Shown here: piece by piece, positions 8,910 to 17,235 of the stretch
Layout: the number at the start of each line of letters is the position of its first letter
Position numbering within the stretch: the stretch's first letter is position 1
Notes under the pieces: model-generated
What the model was told of the DNA's origin: nothing
Databases searched by the model: none
Seen by the model: the letters and a program-made list of their open reading frames with translations, nothing else
NCBI RefSeq assembly: GCF_021730445.1
Contig: NZ_JADNRM010000018.1
Coordinates: 358 to 64,357, forward strand
Reading direction: 5' to 3'
Origin: Phocaeicola faecalis
Lineage (GTDB): Bacteria; Bacteroidota; Bacteroidia; Bacteroidales; Bacteroidaceae
DNA: 64,000 nt
Made by a program: the position numbers and the translations under genes

Positions 8910-10370
8910 TTATTCTTTGACCGGCGTATTGCCCAATGTTGCCACTACGAAATCATAGAACTTGGCAACCGAAGGAATATAGCAACGTTCGTCGGGTGAA
9001 TGAGGAGAACGCAGGGTAGGCCCGAATGAAATCATATCCAAACCCGGAACAACAGCACCGATAATACCACATTCCAAACCGGCATGAATCACTTTCACTT
9101 CCGGTTCCTTGCCAAACTGTGCCTTATACGACTCCTTCATTGCTTTCAAAATAGGAGAATCGACATTCGGCTCCCAACCGGAATAACCGCCTGTGCGTGT
9201 CACTTCCATACCAGCCATAGAGAAACAGCTTTCCAAAGAAGTATTCAGGTAGTCCTTCATAGAGTCGCGTGAGCTGCGGGTCAAAATCTTTATTTCCGCT
9301 TTACCGCCACCAATAGTGACAATAGCCAGGTTGGAAGATGTTTCCACGGTATCAGGAATAGTCGGAATCATACGTGACACACCGTTCTGACAAGCATAGA
9401 GGGCATCAACCAGATTATCTCTGATTTCATCGGGAACCATCATTGCAGGCAGTTCGACACGCTCCGCCTTAAAGCTGATTGGAGTTTCGTGCACGTGGTA
9501 TTCTTCATTCCACAAAGCCTCGCACTCTTGTACATATTCCATCACATCAGCTTCTTCTTCAGCCGGAACAGTAATCACCACTTCGCACTCACGGGGAATG
9601 GCATTACGCATATTTCCGCCCTGCCATGATACCAGACATGCCTCATCATAAGTAATCACCTGATTCATAAAACGTGCCATCAACTTATTGGCATTGGCAC
9701 GGCCTTCGTTGATTTCAAGGCCGGAGTGACCGCCGCGAAGTCCTTTCAAGGTCACTTTCAAAGCAATATCATTAGAATCGGTTTCTACCTCTTTGTATTC
9801 CAAAGTGGCTGTCAAATCTTCACCACCAGCACAACCTATATATAATTCGCCTTCTTCTTCCGAATCAAGGTTCAACAAGATATCGCCATCCACTGTCCCC
9901 GGTTTCAAACCGAATGCACCAAACATTCCTGTTTCTTCATCGGCGGTAATCAATGCTTCCAACGGTCCGTGTTTCAGTGTTTTGTCCTCTAAAATAGCCA
10001 TAATAGCAGCTACACCCATACCATTGTCGGCCCCCAATGTAGTACCTTTGGCTTTCACCCAATCGCCATCGATATAAGTCTGGATGGGATCGTTTTCAAA
10101 ATCATGTACTGTATCGTTATTCTTCTGGGGCACCATATCCATGTGTGACTGAAGAATTACTTTCTTACGGTTTTCCATACCGGGAGTAGCAGGTTTACGA
10201 TAGATGATATTACCTGCTTCGTCTTGAAATGTTTCTACGCCGATACTTTTTCCAAAGTTCAGCAAGAACTCTTGAATCTTCTTCAGATGGCCCGAAGGAC
10301 GGGGAACCTGAGTCAATGAATAGAAATGCTTCCACACGTTCTGCGGAGCAAGAGAGAGAATTGTACTCAT
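8910..10370 (-). CDS. pepD: Aminoacyl-histidine dipeptidase (PepD, M20 family)
   Basis: A 486-aa cytosolic zinc dipeptidase of the M20 family that hydrolyses Xaa-His dipeptides. Zinc-ligand and catalytic motifs are visible: QSHMDMVPQ near residues 70-78, LGADNGMGVAA near 117-127, TADEETGMFGA near 143-153 (catalytic Glu pair), and a late HAGLECG near 415. Length agrees with PepD. Its start overlaps the stop of the upstream membrane-protein gene by 4 bp (ATGA), so translation is coupled. A hairpin terminator follows its stop. Confidence 0.93.
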   Translation of the reverse strand: MSTILSLAPQNVWKHFYSLTQVPRPSGHLKKIQEFLLNFGKSIGVETFQDEAGNIIYRKPATPGMENRKKVILQSHMDMVPQKNNDTVHDFENDPIQTYIDGDWVKAKGTTLGADNGMGVAAIMAILEDKTLKHGPLEALITADEETGMFGAFGLKPGTVDGDILLNLDSEEEGELYIGCAGGEDLTATLEYKEVETDSNDIALKVTLKGLRGGHSGLEINEGRANANKLMARFMNQVITYDEACLVSWQGGNMRNAIPRECEVVITVPAEEEADVMEYVQECEALWNEEYHVHETPISFKAERVELPAMMVPDEIRDNLVDALYACQNGVSRMIPTIPDTVETSSNLAIVTIGGGKAEIKILTRSSRDSMKDYLNTSLESCFSMAGMEVTRTGGYSGWEPNVDSPILKAMKESYKAQFGKEPEVKVIHAGLECGIIGAVVPGLDMISFGPTLRSPHSPDERCYIPSVAKFYDFVVATLGNTPVKE

Positions 10371-11377
10371 AACTTCTTAGTTTTATTAGTGAACGGCAAA
10401 GCCGCTAATCCATATATTCCCAACAAAATTAATAAAAAGGTTTGTATTCCATGCACTAATAGTGCAAAAATTCCTGCATCTTCTTTACCTACTCCATAGA
10501 GCATCATCATGGTTATGACCGCAAAATGCCACGGGCCTGCCCCGTTAGGAGTAGGAACAACGACCGCAATACTACCGACAACAAACATCACCAGCGCAGC
10601 CATGATGCTCAGATTGTCCGAGAAATCAAAACAAAAGAAGGACACGTAAAATTGCAGGAAATAACAAACCCAAATGGCAACGGTATAGAAGATGAAAAGT
10701 GGCATCTGCTTCACATCTTTCAACGAAAGGATACCAACCCACACATTATGCAGGATACCTCTCACCTTTGCAAACACCGCCACATTCCTTATCAGAAAAA
10801 AGGCCAGCACACAGACAGCCAAAACACATATTATAATAATGTAGAAATGAGCAGAGGTCAATACATCGGTCAGCGCCCGCGTATCAGTTCCTGTCTCTTT
10901 GAAAAAAGTAGCGAACACGCCGGCTTGCAGCAACAATGTCACCCCCGTTATCAAAGCTACACAGAGGGTATCAATCAGACGCTCTGTTACCACCGTCCCC
11001 AAAGACTTGGAAAAAGAAGTGCCGTCATACTTTGCCAAAATGCCGCAACGGGAGATTTCACCCACACGAGGAACAATCAGATTGGCAGCATACGACACAA
11101 AAACAGCATACACACAGTCTGATGTTTTGGGATGCTCGTCCAACGGAGCCAATGTAAGTTTCCATCTCCACCCCCGGAAGATGTGACTGAACACGCCAAA
11201 TACCAGTGAAAGCAGCATCCAACTATAATTCATCCCGCCATCCAATACCTCCCACACATGCCCGAAATTAAATCCACGGTACATCCATATCATTATCGCA
11301 GCTCCCAAAACCAACGGAAGCAGTATCTGCAGGCTCTTTTTTACAATCTTTTTTATATGAGTTCCTTCCAAAATCAA
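10367..11377 (-). CDS. Lysylphosphatidylglycerol synthase TM-like / flippase-like membrane protein
   Basis: A 336-aa polytopic inner-membrane protein with about eight hydrophobic segments. It matches the UPF0104/AglD-like (LPG_synthase_TM) family in length and pattern, including FRGWRWKLTLAPL near residues 65-80, PRVGEISRCG near 100 and a late GAGPWHFAVI near 278. Members include the flippase half of MprF, but many stand-alone bacterial members have unknown substrates, so substrate assignment would be guesswork. It lies upstream of pepD with a 4-bp overlap and is divergent from rsmA. A minus-strand -7 box (TATCTTTG) is at 11415-11422. Confidence 0.85.
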   Translation of the reverse strand: MILEGTHIKKIVKKSLQILLPLVLGAAIMIWMYRGFNFGHVWEVLDGGMNYSWMLLSLVFGVFSHIFRGWRWKLTLAPLDEHPKTSDCVYAVFVSYAANLIVPRVGEISRCGILAKYDGTSFSKSLGTVVTERLIDTLCVALITGVTLLLQAGVFATFFKETGTDTRALTDVLTSAHFYIIIICVLAVCVLAFFLIRNVAVFAKVRGILHNVWVGILSLKDVKQMPLFIFYTVAIWVCYFLQFYVSFFCFDFSDNLSIMAALVMFVVGSIAVVVPTPNGAGPWHFAVITMMMLYGVGKEDAGIFALLVHGIQTFLLILLGIYGLAALPFTNKTKKL

Positions 11378-11399
11378 CGTATTTTAAATTTATAATGTT

Positions 11400-11422
11400 T
11401 ACCTTTGCACGATGCAAAGATA
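11400..11422. promoter_or_regulatory. Overlapping divergent -7 boxes between flippase-like gene and rsmA
   Basis: TACCTTTG on the plus strand (11400-11407) points to rsmA. TATCTTTG on the minus strand (11415-11422) points to the flippase-like gene. They are only 7 bp apart and face past each other, so the predicted transcripts overlap at their 5' ends. No canonical -33 box was found for either. Confidence 0.55.
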
Positions 11423-11470
11423 CTATCTTAGCGAAATAAACCTATTTATTAATGATAGAAAAATAACGGA

Positions 11471-12316
11471 ATGGGATTAGTCAAACCAAAAAAGTTTCTG
11501 GGACAGCACTTTCTTAAAGACCTGAGTATTGCAAAAGATATAGCCGATACGGTGGACGAATGTCCCGGTTTACCTATTCTCGAAGTGGGACCGGGCATGG
11601 GAGTATTAACCCAATTCCTGATGGAAAAAGGACGTGAAGTAAAAGTGGTAGAGCTTGATTTTGAGTCAGTTGCCTATCTGCGTGAGAACTTCCCCGCTTT
11701 GGAGGGGAACATCATAGAAGATGACTTTTTAAAGCTGAAACTGGAGAAGGTGTTTAATGGCAACCCCTTTGTTCTCACCGGTAACTATCCGTATAATATA
11801 TCCAGTCAAATCTTTTTTAAGATGTTGGACTATAAAGACCTGATTCCTTGTTGCACCGGAATGATTCAGAAAGAAGTGGCCGAACGTATCGCCGCCGGTC
11901 CGGGCAGCAAGACTTATGGCATCCTGAGTATCCTAATCCAAGCGTGGTATAAGGTGGAATACCTGTTCACCGTGCACGAACATGTATTCAATCCGCCCCC
12001 GAAAGTAAAGAGTGCCGTTATCCGAATGACACGCAACGAAACGAAAGAACTGGGATGCAACGAAAAATTGTTCAGACTCATCGTGAAGACCACTTTCAAC
12101 CAACGGCGCAAAACTTTGCGAAATTCCATCTCTTCAATTTTAGAAAAAGGAAATCCGCTAAGCAATGATCCGGTATTCAACAAACGACCGGAACAGTTAT
12201 CGGTACAGGAATTTATCGAGCTGACCAACCGAGTAGAAGCCGCCCTGAAAGACAAAGCAGACATAAATTGCGGCAACGACATCGCCCGCAAGGGTGCAAC
12301 AAGCAAAAAGGAATAA
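11471..12316 (+). CDS. rsmA: 16S rRNA dimethyladenosine transferase RsmA (KsgA)
   Basis: A 281-aa SAM-dependent methyltransferase that dimethylates two adjacent adenosines in helix 45 of 16S rRNA during small-subunit maturation. Visible motifs: KKFLGQHFL at residues 7-15, SAM-binding LEVGPGMG near 37-44, the acidic VELDFE near 60-65, and the N6-adenine signature NYPYNIS near 105-111 (usually NLPYNIS). The C-terminal part has FNQRRKTLRN near 209-218. It is followed 34 bp later by mgtE on the same strand. The ATG used directly precedes the conserved N terminus. Confidence 0.96.
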   Translation: MGLVKPKKFLGQHFLKDLSIAKDIADTVDECPGLPILEVGPGMGVLTQFLMEKGREVKVVELDFESVAYLRENFPALEGNIIEDDFLKLKLEKVFNGNPFVLTGNYPYNISSQIFFKMLDYKDLIPCCTGMIQKEVAERIAAGPGSKTYGILSILIQAWYKVEYLFTVHEHVFNPPPKVKSAVIRMTRNETKELGCNEKLFRLIVKTTFNQRRKTLRNSISSILEKGNPLSNDPVFNKRPEQLSVQEFIELTNRVEAALKDKADINCGNDIARKGATSKKE

Positions 12317-12350
12317 CCTATTTATTTTATATTAACGGAAGAAAAATAGG

Positions 12351-13691
12351 ATGAATAAAGAGGAATTAGAAAAAGTAGAACAGCTTATCGAGCAAAAGAA
12401 CTCCGAGGAACTGAAAGGACTGCTCTCTGGCTTGCATCCTGCCGACATTGCCGAACTGTGCAATGAACTGGATGCCGAAGAAGCCCGGTTCATTTATCTG
12501 TTATTGGATAATGAAACGGCTGCCGATGTCCTCATCGAAATGGACGAAGACGCACGTAAGGATTTCCTGGAGATACTTCCTTCCGAAACAATCGCCAAGC
12601 GATTTGTAGACTACATGGACTCGGATGATGCCGTTGACATCATCCGTGAAATGGATGAAGACAAACAGGAAGAAGTCCTTTCACACATCGAAGATATAGA
12701 ACAGGCAGGAGACATCGTCGACTTGCTGAAATACGACGAAGACACTGCCGGTGGTTTGATGGGTACCGAAATGGTCATCGTTAACGAAAACTGGAGTATG
12801 CCCGAATGTCTGAAAGAAATGCGTATTCAGGCAGAAGACATGGACGAAATCTATTATGTATATGTAGTGGATGACGACGAACGCCTACGCGGTGTATTCC
12901 CCTTAAAAAAGATGATTACCAGCCCTTCTGTTTCCAAAGTGAAGCATGTAATGAAGAAAGACCCGCTTTCGGTGCACGTAGACACTCCGATAGACGAAGT
13001 GGTTCAGTTGATTGAAAAATACGACTTGGTAGCAGTTCCTGTGGTAGACAGCATCGGCCGCCTAGTGGGGCGTATTACCGTAGACGATGTAATGGACGAA
13101 GTCCGTGAACAAGCAGAACGCGATTACCAGTTGGCATCCGGTTTGTCCCAAGACGTAGAAACAGACGACAGCGTATTCCGCCAGACCACAGCACGCCTTC
13201 CATGGCTGCTGATTGGAATGATTGGCGGCATCGGCAACTCCATGATTTTGGGAAACTTCGACAGCACCTTTGCCGCCCACCCCGAAATGGCACTCTATAT
13301 CCCGCTAATCGGCGGTACGGGAGGAAATGTGGGAACACAATCTTCCGCACTAGTGGTTCAGGGACTTGCCAACAGCTCCCTGGACGCCCACAATACATGG
13401 AAACAAATTGTTAAAGAATCAGTAGTAGCCGTTATCAATGCCACTATCATTTCCATGTTGGTTTATATTTATAACTTCATCCGCTTCGGAGCAACCGCCA
13501 CCGTATCTTACTCGGTATCAGTCAGTTTATTTGCTGTTGTCATGTTCGCCTCCATCTTCGGAACCTTGGTTCCCATGACACTCGAAAAACTAAAAATAGA
13601 TCCCGCCATCGCCACGGGGCCGTTTATCTCCATTACCAACGACATCATAGGCATGATGCTTTATATGGGCATTACGGTACTGCTATCGTAA
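12351..13691 (+). CDS. mgtE: Magnesium transporter MgtE
   Basis: A 446-aa Mg2+ channel/transporter with the full family architecture: an acidic N-domain of helical repeats (about residues 1-130), two CBS domains (about 130-255, ending GRLVGRITVDDVMDE), a linker helix, and five membrane segments from about residue 284. The pore signature GGTGGNVGTQSSAL is at about 321-334. In this family the cytosolic N and CBS domains bind Mg2+ and close the gate. It lies 34 bp downstream of rsmA and is likely co-transcribed. A long inverted repeat follows the stop. Confidence 0.95.
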   Translation: MNKEELEKVEQLIEQKNSEELKGLLSGLHPADIAELCNELDAEEARFIYLLLDNETAADVLIEMDEDARKDFLEILPSETIAKRFVDYMDSDDAVDIIREMDEDKQEEVLSHIEDIEQAGDIVDLLKYDEDTAGGLMGTEMVIVNENWSMPECLKEMRIQAEDMDEIYYVYVVDDDERLRGVFPLKKMITSPSVSKVKHVMKKDPLSVHVDTPIDEVVQLIEKYDLVAVPVVDSIGRLVGRITVDDVMDEVREQAERDYQLASGLSQDVETDDSVFRQTTARLPWLLIGMIGGIGNSMILGNFDSTFAAHPEMALYIPLIGGTGGNVGTQSSALVVQGLANSSLDAHNTWKQIVKESVVAVINATIISMLVYIYNFIRFGATATVSYSVSVSLFAVVMFASIFGTLVPMTLEKLKIDPAIATGPFISITNDIIGMMLYMGITVLLS

Positions 13692-13712
13692 TTCTCTTTC
13701 TTTATAATGTGC

Positions 13713-13780
13713 TTCGGGCACGGATTTCATACTCTGTATCATTATATTAATTGTAACAAAGAATGAGATTCGTGCCCGAA
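13713..13780. terminator. Inverted repeat after mgtE
   Basis: TTCGGGCACGGATTTCAT at 13713-13730 is complementary, with one bulge, to ATGAGATTCGTGCCCGAA at 13763-13780, leaving a 32-nt AT-rich loop. It has no strong U-run. It could terminate or stabilise the rsmA-mgtE mRNA, or be a small dispersed palindrome. Confidence 0.5.
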
Positions 13781-13900
13781 ATACAACATTTATCGGCCTA
13801 AAATAAAAAAAACAGGCAAAATAGTATGAAGTTCTAATTTATTTCTTTTAATTTGTAAATTGTTGCTATAACAAGAAAGCTCACTTTAAAAATCTATACG

Positions 13901-15706
13901 ATGGACTCGAATGAAACTAATCGCCCTTTAACCGAAGTTCCGATGGACAAGACGCCCGAAACTTTGGTATCATCCCCCGCCCAAGCGGAAGAGAATGACA
14001 CTATGTATGTACCTAAACAAACCAAAGAAGAGGTCATTGAACGTCTAAAAGAACTCAACGAGGATGCTTGCAATGCCGACAAACAAGAGTTGGACTTGCT
14101 GAAACAAACTTTCTACAAGCTACACAAAGCAGAACAGGAAGCGGCCCGTAAAACATTTATGGAAGCCGGTGGAGCACCCGAAACATTTGTAATGCCTTCA
14201 GACGACTCCGAAAGCCGTTTCAAGGAAGCCATGAGTTCCATCAAAGAGAAAAGAAGTGCCATGCTTGCGGAGCAGGAAAAAGAAAGAGAAGAGAACCTGC
14301 AGAAGAAACTGAACATCATTGAAAAACTGAAAGAGCTGTCCGAATCTCACGACGACGCCAACAAAGCCTACAATGAATTCAAAAAACTGCAGCAAGAATG
14401 GAATGAAATCAAGCAAGTTCCGGCAGCCAAAATCAATGAACTATGGAAGAGTTACCAACTTTACGCCGAAAAGTTCTACGATTTGATTAAGCTGAACAAT
14501 GAATTCCGTGAATATGATTTCAAGAAAAACCTCGAAATAAAGCTGCATCTTTGCGAAGCTGCCGAAAAACTGGCCAACGAAGAAGACGTCATTTCTGCTT
14601 TCCACCAATTGCAAAAGCTGCATCAGGAATTCCGTGATACAGGCCCCGTAGCCAAAGAATTGCGCGAAGAAATCTGGACACGCTTCAAGACTGCTTCAAC
14701 AACCGTAAACCGCCGTCACCAGCAGCACTTCGAAGCACTGAAAGAAAAAGAGCAACGCAACTTGGATGAAAAGACCGTCATTTGCGAAATTGTGGAAACA
14801 ATGGAGTATGACACATTCATCACTTTCCAGGATTGGGAAAATAAGACACAGGAAGTTCTTGCCCTGCAAGCCAAATGGAAAACAATCGGCTATGCTCCGC
14901 AGAAAATGAATGTGAAGATATTCGAACGCTTCCGCTCGGCATGCGACGAATTCTTTAAACGCAAAGCAGAATTCTTCAAGTCTATCAAGGAAAATATGTC
15001 CGGCAATTTGGAGAAGAAGAAAGAATTATGCGAAAAGGCTGAAGCACTGAAAGACAGCACAGACTGGAAGGCTACTGCCGAAGTATTGAGCAAATTGCAA
15101 AAGGAATGGAAAACCATCGGCCCGGTTCCAAAGAAATATTCGGAAATGATATGGAAGCGTTTCATAGGTGCTTGCGACTATTTCTTTGACCAAAAGAACA
15201 AGGCTACTTCTTCACAACGTTCCGTTGAGCAGGAAAACATGGCACAGAAGAAAGAAATTATCGAAAAGCTGAGTGCAATCAATGCTCAAGAGACTCCTGA
15301 TGAAGATGCCGGTAATACCATTCGCGAACTGATGAAGGAATGGAATGCTATCGGTCATGTCCCCTTCAAGGAAAAAGATAAATTATACAAGCAATATCAC
15401 GCAATAATCGATAAGTTATTCGATAAACTAAACCTGTCTGCTTCTCAGAAGAGGTTGAGTAACTTCAAGTCAAACATTGGTAAAGAAGGTAATATATACC
15501 GTGAACGTGAAAAGCTGGTTCGTGCGTATGAAAATATGAAAAATGAAATTCAAACGTACGAGAACAACTTGGGATTCCTGTCCAGTTCGTCAAAGAAAGG
15601 CAGTAATCTGGTAACAGAAATGAATCGTAAGGTTGAAAAGCTGAAAGCTGATTTGGATTTGATACTGAAAAAAATCGAAGTCATTGACCAGTCAGTCAAT
15701 AAATAA
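13901..15706 (+). CDS. DUF349-repeat protein
   Basis: A 601-aa highly charged, coiled-coil-rich cytosolic protein containing five recognisable DUF349 repeats. Each has the pattern LQxEWxxIGxVPxKxxxxxWxRF followed by FF or similar; they begin near residues 165, 240, 318, 393 and 465. There is no signal peptide. DUF349 proteins are conserved in Bacteroidota; a clear biochemical role is not established. It is a single gene with a 200-bp leader from mgtE and a strong terminator 32 bp after the stop. Confidence 0.85.
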   Translation: MDSNETNRPLTEVPMDKTPETLVSSPAQAEENDTMYVPKQTKEEVIERLKELNEDACNADKQELDLLKQTFYKLHKAEQEAARKTFMEAGGAPETFVMPSDDSESRFKEAMSSIKEKRSAMLAEQEKEREENLQKKLNIIEKLKELSESHDDANKAYNEFKKLQQEWNEIKQVPAAKINELWKSYQLYAEKFYDLIKLNNEFREYDFKKNLEIKLHLCEAAEKLANEEDVISAFHQLQKLHQEFRDTGPVAKELREEIWTRFKTASTTVNRRHQQHFEALKEKEQRNLDEKTVICEIVETMEYDTFITFQDWENKTQEVLALQAKWKTIGYAPQKMNVKIFERFRSACDEFFKRKAEFFKSIKENMSGNLEKKKELCEKAEALKDSTDWKATAEVLSKLQKEWKTIGPVPKKYSEMIWKRFIGACDYFFDQKNKATSSQRSVEQENMAQKKEIIEKLSAINAQETPDEDAGNTIRELMKEWNAIGHVPFKEKDKLYKQYHAIIDKLFDKLNLSASQKRLSNFKSNIGKEGNIYREREKLVRAYENMKNEIQTYENNLGFLSSSSKKGSNLVTEMNRKVEKLKADLDLILKKIEVIDQSVNK

Positions 15707-15737
15707 AGAATAAAAGAATTATTCTTATATCTTGATT

Positions 15738-15787
15738 CCGCCATCTTGATTAGAAGGGTTTCCTTTTATATTGAGATGGCGGTTTTT
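15738..15787 (+). terminator. Rho-independent terminator after DUF349 gene
   Basis: The stem arms CCGCCATCTT and GAGATGGCGG are separated by a 28-nt loop and followed directly by TTTTT. Confidence 0.8.
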
Positions 15788-15886
15788 CGGTTAGTTATTA
15801 TTCTTTTTGGGGAGGGGTAACATATCAAGCAAACACCTGTCCACAGGATGTTGTCTCCTCCGGTTTTCAAACGCTGCATACGTTTT

Positions 15887-16111
15887 GAACTCCCTAAGTC
15901 GTTTCATTAGTCGGATTAAGCGTTTTCGTCCTTTCGATTATGCCTTTCTGTCAGTCGGATTACTACAGTCTCCGGCAGCGGACTGTATAGTCCGTTACAG
16001 TAGACCGTACAGTCTGCTACAGTGGACCGTACAGTCCATTGCCGTAGTCTGTAATAATCTTCCGTTTAAAAGACCTTGGCCGACCCTATGAAACGGCTTA
16101 CTCTTCCCTTT
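15887..16111. repeat. 226-bp tandem-palindrome repeat, family B, copy 1
   Basis: The stretch from GAACTCCCTAAGTCG to CTTACTCTTCCCTTTG is about 85-90 % identical by eye to the reverse complement of 46175-46400. Its core has three to four units of about 22-24 bp, each with a palindrome such as GGACCGTACAGTCC joined by CTACAGT-type spacers. An open frame runs through it but is an artefact of the repeat. It lies between the DUF349 terminator and tRNA-Gln. Confidence 0.85.
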
Positions 16112-16364
16112 GATATCCACTAATTTGACTTGACCCGAAATATCGGGTTAATCTGAAAACCCTGTGGGTGATAAGCATGACCTCTGAGTTGCAATGCTGA
16201 CGTCCAATCAGGTGTTCGTCTGATGTACTTGATTTATAATACTTTGGAAGGATGTATGTTTTTAACATTGCAGACTTTCAATGTTTCTCAAATATTATAC
16301 CCACATACTTTTTGACTTGACCCGAAATATCCGCTAATCCCTAATTTTAAGATAGAGCCTGAAA
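16112..16364. other. Non-coding stretch with a 21-bp direct repeat
   Basis: No coding ORF is supported here. TTGACTTGACCCGAAATATC (preceded by one more T) occurs at 16124-16144 and again at 16311-16331, 187 bp apart in the same orientation. Both copies are next to similar words (ATATCCACTAAT and ATATCCGCTAAT). The spacer contains no recognisable gene. Confidence 0.6.
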
Positions 16365-16405
16365 AAACAAAAGCCCCTCTAAAACTTCAATTTCAGAGGG
16401 GCTTT
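16365..16405 (-). terminator. Terminator of tRNA-Gln
   Basis: A perfect 11-bp stem (AAAGCCCCTCT at 16370-16380 pairs with AGAGGGGCTTT at 16395-16405). Read on the minus strand it is followed by TTGTTTTTTC. It lies 24 bp past the 3' end of tRNA-Gln. Confidence 0.85.
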
Positions 16406-16428
16406 GTCTTTAATAAGTAGTTTGTTTG

Positions 16429-16499
16429 TTGGGATACCAGGATTCGAACCTGGAATGACAGGACCAGAATCTGTAGTGTTACCATTACACCATATCCCA
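16429..16499 (-). tRNA. tRNA-Gln (CUG anticodon)
   Basis: A 71-nt cloverleaf on the minus strand. The acceptor arm TGGGATA pairs with TATCCCA, followed by discriminator A; the first pair is U1-A72 as in other glutamine tRNAs. The D arm is GTGT..ACAC. The anticodon loop TTCTGGT gives CUG. The T arm CCAGG-TTCGAAT-CCTGG is perfect. The anticodon stem ACAGA/CCTGT has an A31-C39 mismatch. CCA is not encoded. Promoter and terminator are both visible, so this is a single-gene transcript. Confidence 0.93.
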
Positions 16500-16538
16500 A
16501 TGTCCTTTGCCAAAAGCCTTATTTCGTTTTTGACGGTG

Positions 16539-16568
16539 CAAAGATACCGCTTTTTCTGGAACCTACAA
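16539..16568 (-). promoter_or_regulatory. Promoter of tRNA-Gln
   Basis: On the minus strand a TTG box (plus-strand CAA at 16566-16568) is separated by 19 bp from TATCTTTG (plus-strand CAAAGATA at 16539-16546). This matches the Bacteroides primary sigma-factor consensus and sits 40 bp before the tRNA. Confidence 0.8.
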
Positions 16569-16587
16569 ACTTTTACATAACTTTTTT

Positions 16588-16665
16588 CTAAAAAAATGCA
16601 TCCGCTTTAGTAAAACGGTCGAATCCCCACTCCTGCTTATCCAACATCACCACCTTGCCTTTCAT
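16588..16665 (-). CDS. Possible 25-residue small ORF upstream of tRNA-Gln
   Basis: ATG at 16665 opens a 25-codon frame reading MKGKVVMLDKQ..TKADAFF and ending TAG. A minus-strand -7 box TATCTTTG lies at 16685-16692, about 20 bp upstream. The composition looks protein-like, but the frame is too short to judge and no family is recognised. It could be a small protein, a leader, or the remnant of a longer gene. Confidence 0.25.
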   Translation of the reverse strand: MKGKVVMLDKQEWGFDRFTKADAFF

Positions 16666-16858
16666 AATATATTGGGGTAAAAACAAAGATACATTGAAAG
16701 CCACTCAAAGGATTAATCTAATATTAAAAGACTCTCTAACTAAAAAAAACAAAAAGGGTGCATATTTCAGGCACATTTTTTCGTTAGAATTAGAAAACCA
16801 AGTATCTTTGTACTTTGTTGTAAATGTAGACTATTGAGTAAAATTAGCATTAAATAGA
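16666..16858. promoter_or_regulatory. Intergenic region with rsfS promoter
   Basis: AT-rich region. TATCTTTG at 16803-16810 on the plus strand is a plausible -7 box 49 bp upstream of rsfS. CAAAGATA at 16685-16692 is a minus-strand -7 box. No gene is supported on the plus strand. Confidence 0.5.
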
Positions 16859-17218
16859 ATGAATGAAGCAAAGAACTTAGTAAAAAAAATAACAGAAGGT
16901 ATTCAAGAAAAGAAAGGTAAAAACATTGTTGTAGCAGACCTTAGTGACATTGATGATACGATTTGCAATTATTTTGTTATCTGCCAAGGAAATTCTCCCA
17001 GCCACGTCACAGCGATTGTTGACTCGGTGAAAGAGTATGTGCGTATCGCAACAGATAATAAACCGACTGCCATAGACGGACTCCACAATGCACAATGGGT
17101 AGCAATGGACTATAGCGATGTCTTAGTGCATGTATTCCTGCCCGAAGTCAGAGATTTCTATAATTTGGAACATCTATGGGCAGATGCCAAACTTACCTAT
17201 TTACCTGATTTAGATTAA
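16859..17218 (+). CDS. rsfS: Ribosomal silencing factor RsfS
   Basis: A 119-aa member of the RsfS/YbeB/Iojap family, which binds ribosomal protein uL14 and blocks subunit joining under starvation. The family motifs are visible: DLSDIDDTICNYFVICQGNS near residues 24-43, the DGLHNAQWVAMDY segment near 79-91 and VHVFLPEVRDFYNLEHLW near 97-114. Length is typical. ftsH begins 17 bp after its stop, so the two probably form an operon. Confidence 0.95.
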   Translation: MNEAKNLVKKITEGIQEKKGKNIVVADLSDIDDTICNYFVICQGNSPSHVTAIVDSVKEYVRIATDNKPTAIDGLHNAQWVAMDYSDVLVHVFLPEVRDFYNLEHLWADAKLTYLPDLD

Positions 17219-17235
17219 TCTATGATAGAAAAGAA

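Noticed and set aside
15960-16050. Possible CRISPR array from regularly spaced palindromes
   Set aside because: Units are contiguous and variable, with no unique 30-bp spacers and no cas genes.
15807-16091. Open frame of 94 codons on the plus strand
   Set aside because: It lies almost wholly in repeat B; the same translation recurs in the second copy and reflects the repeat, not a gene.
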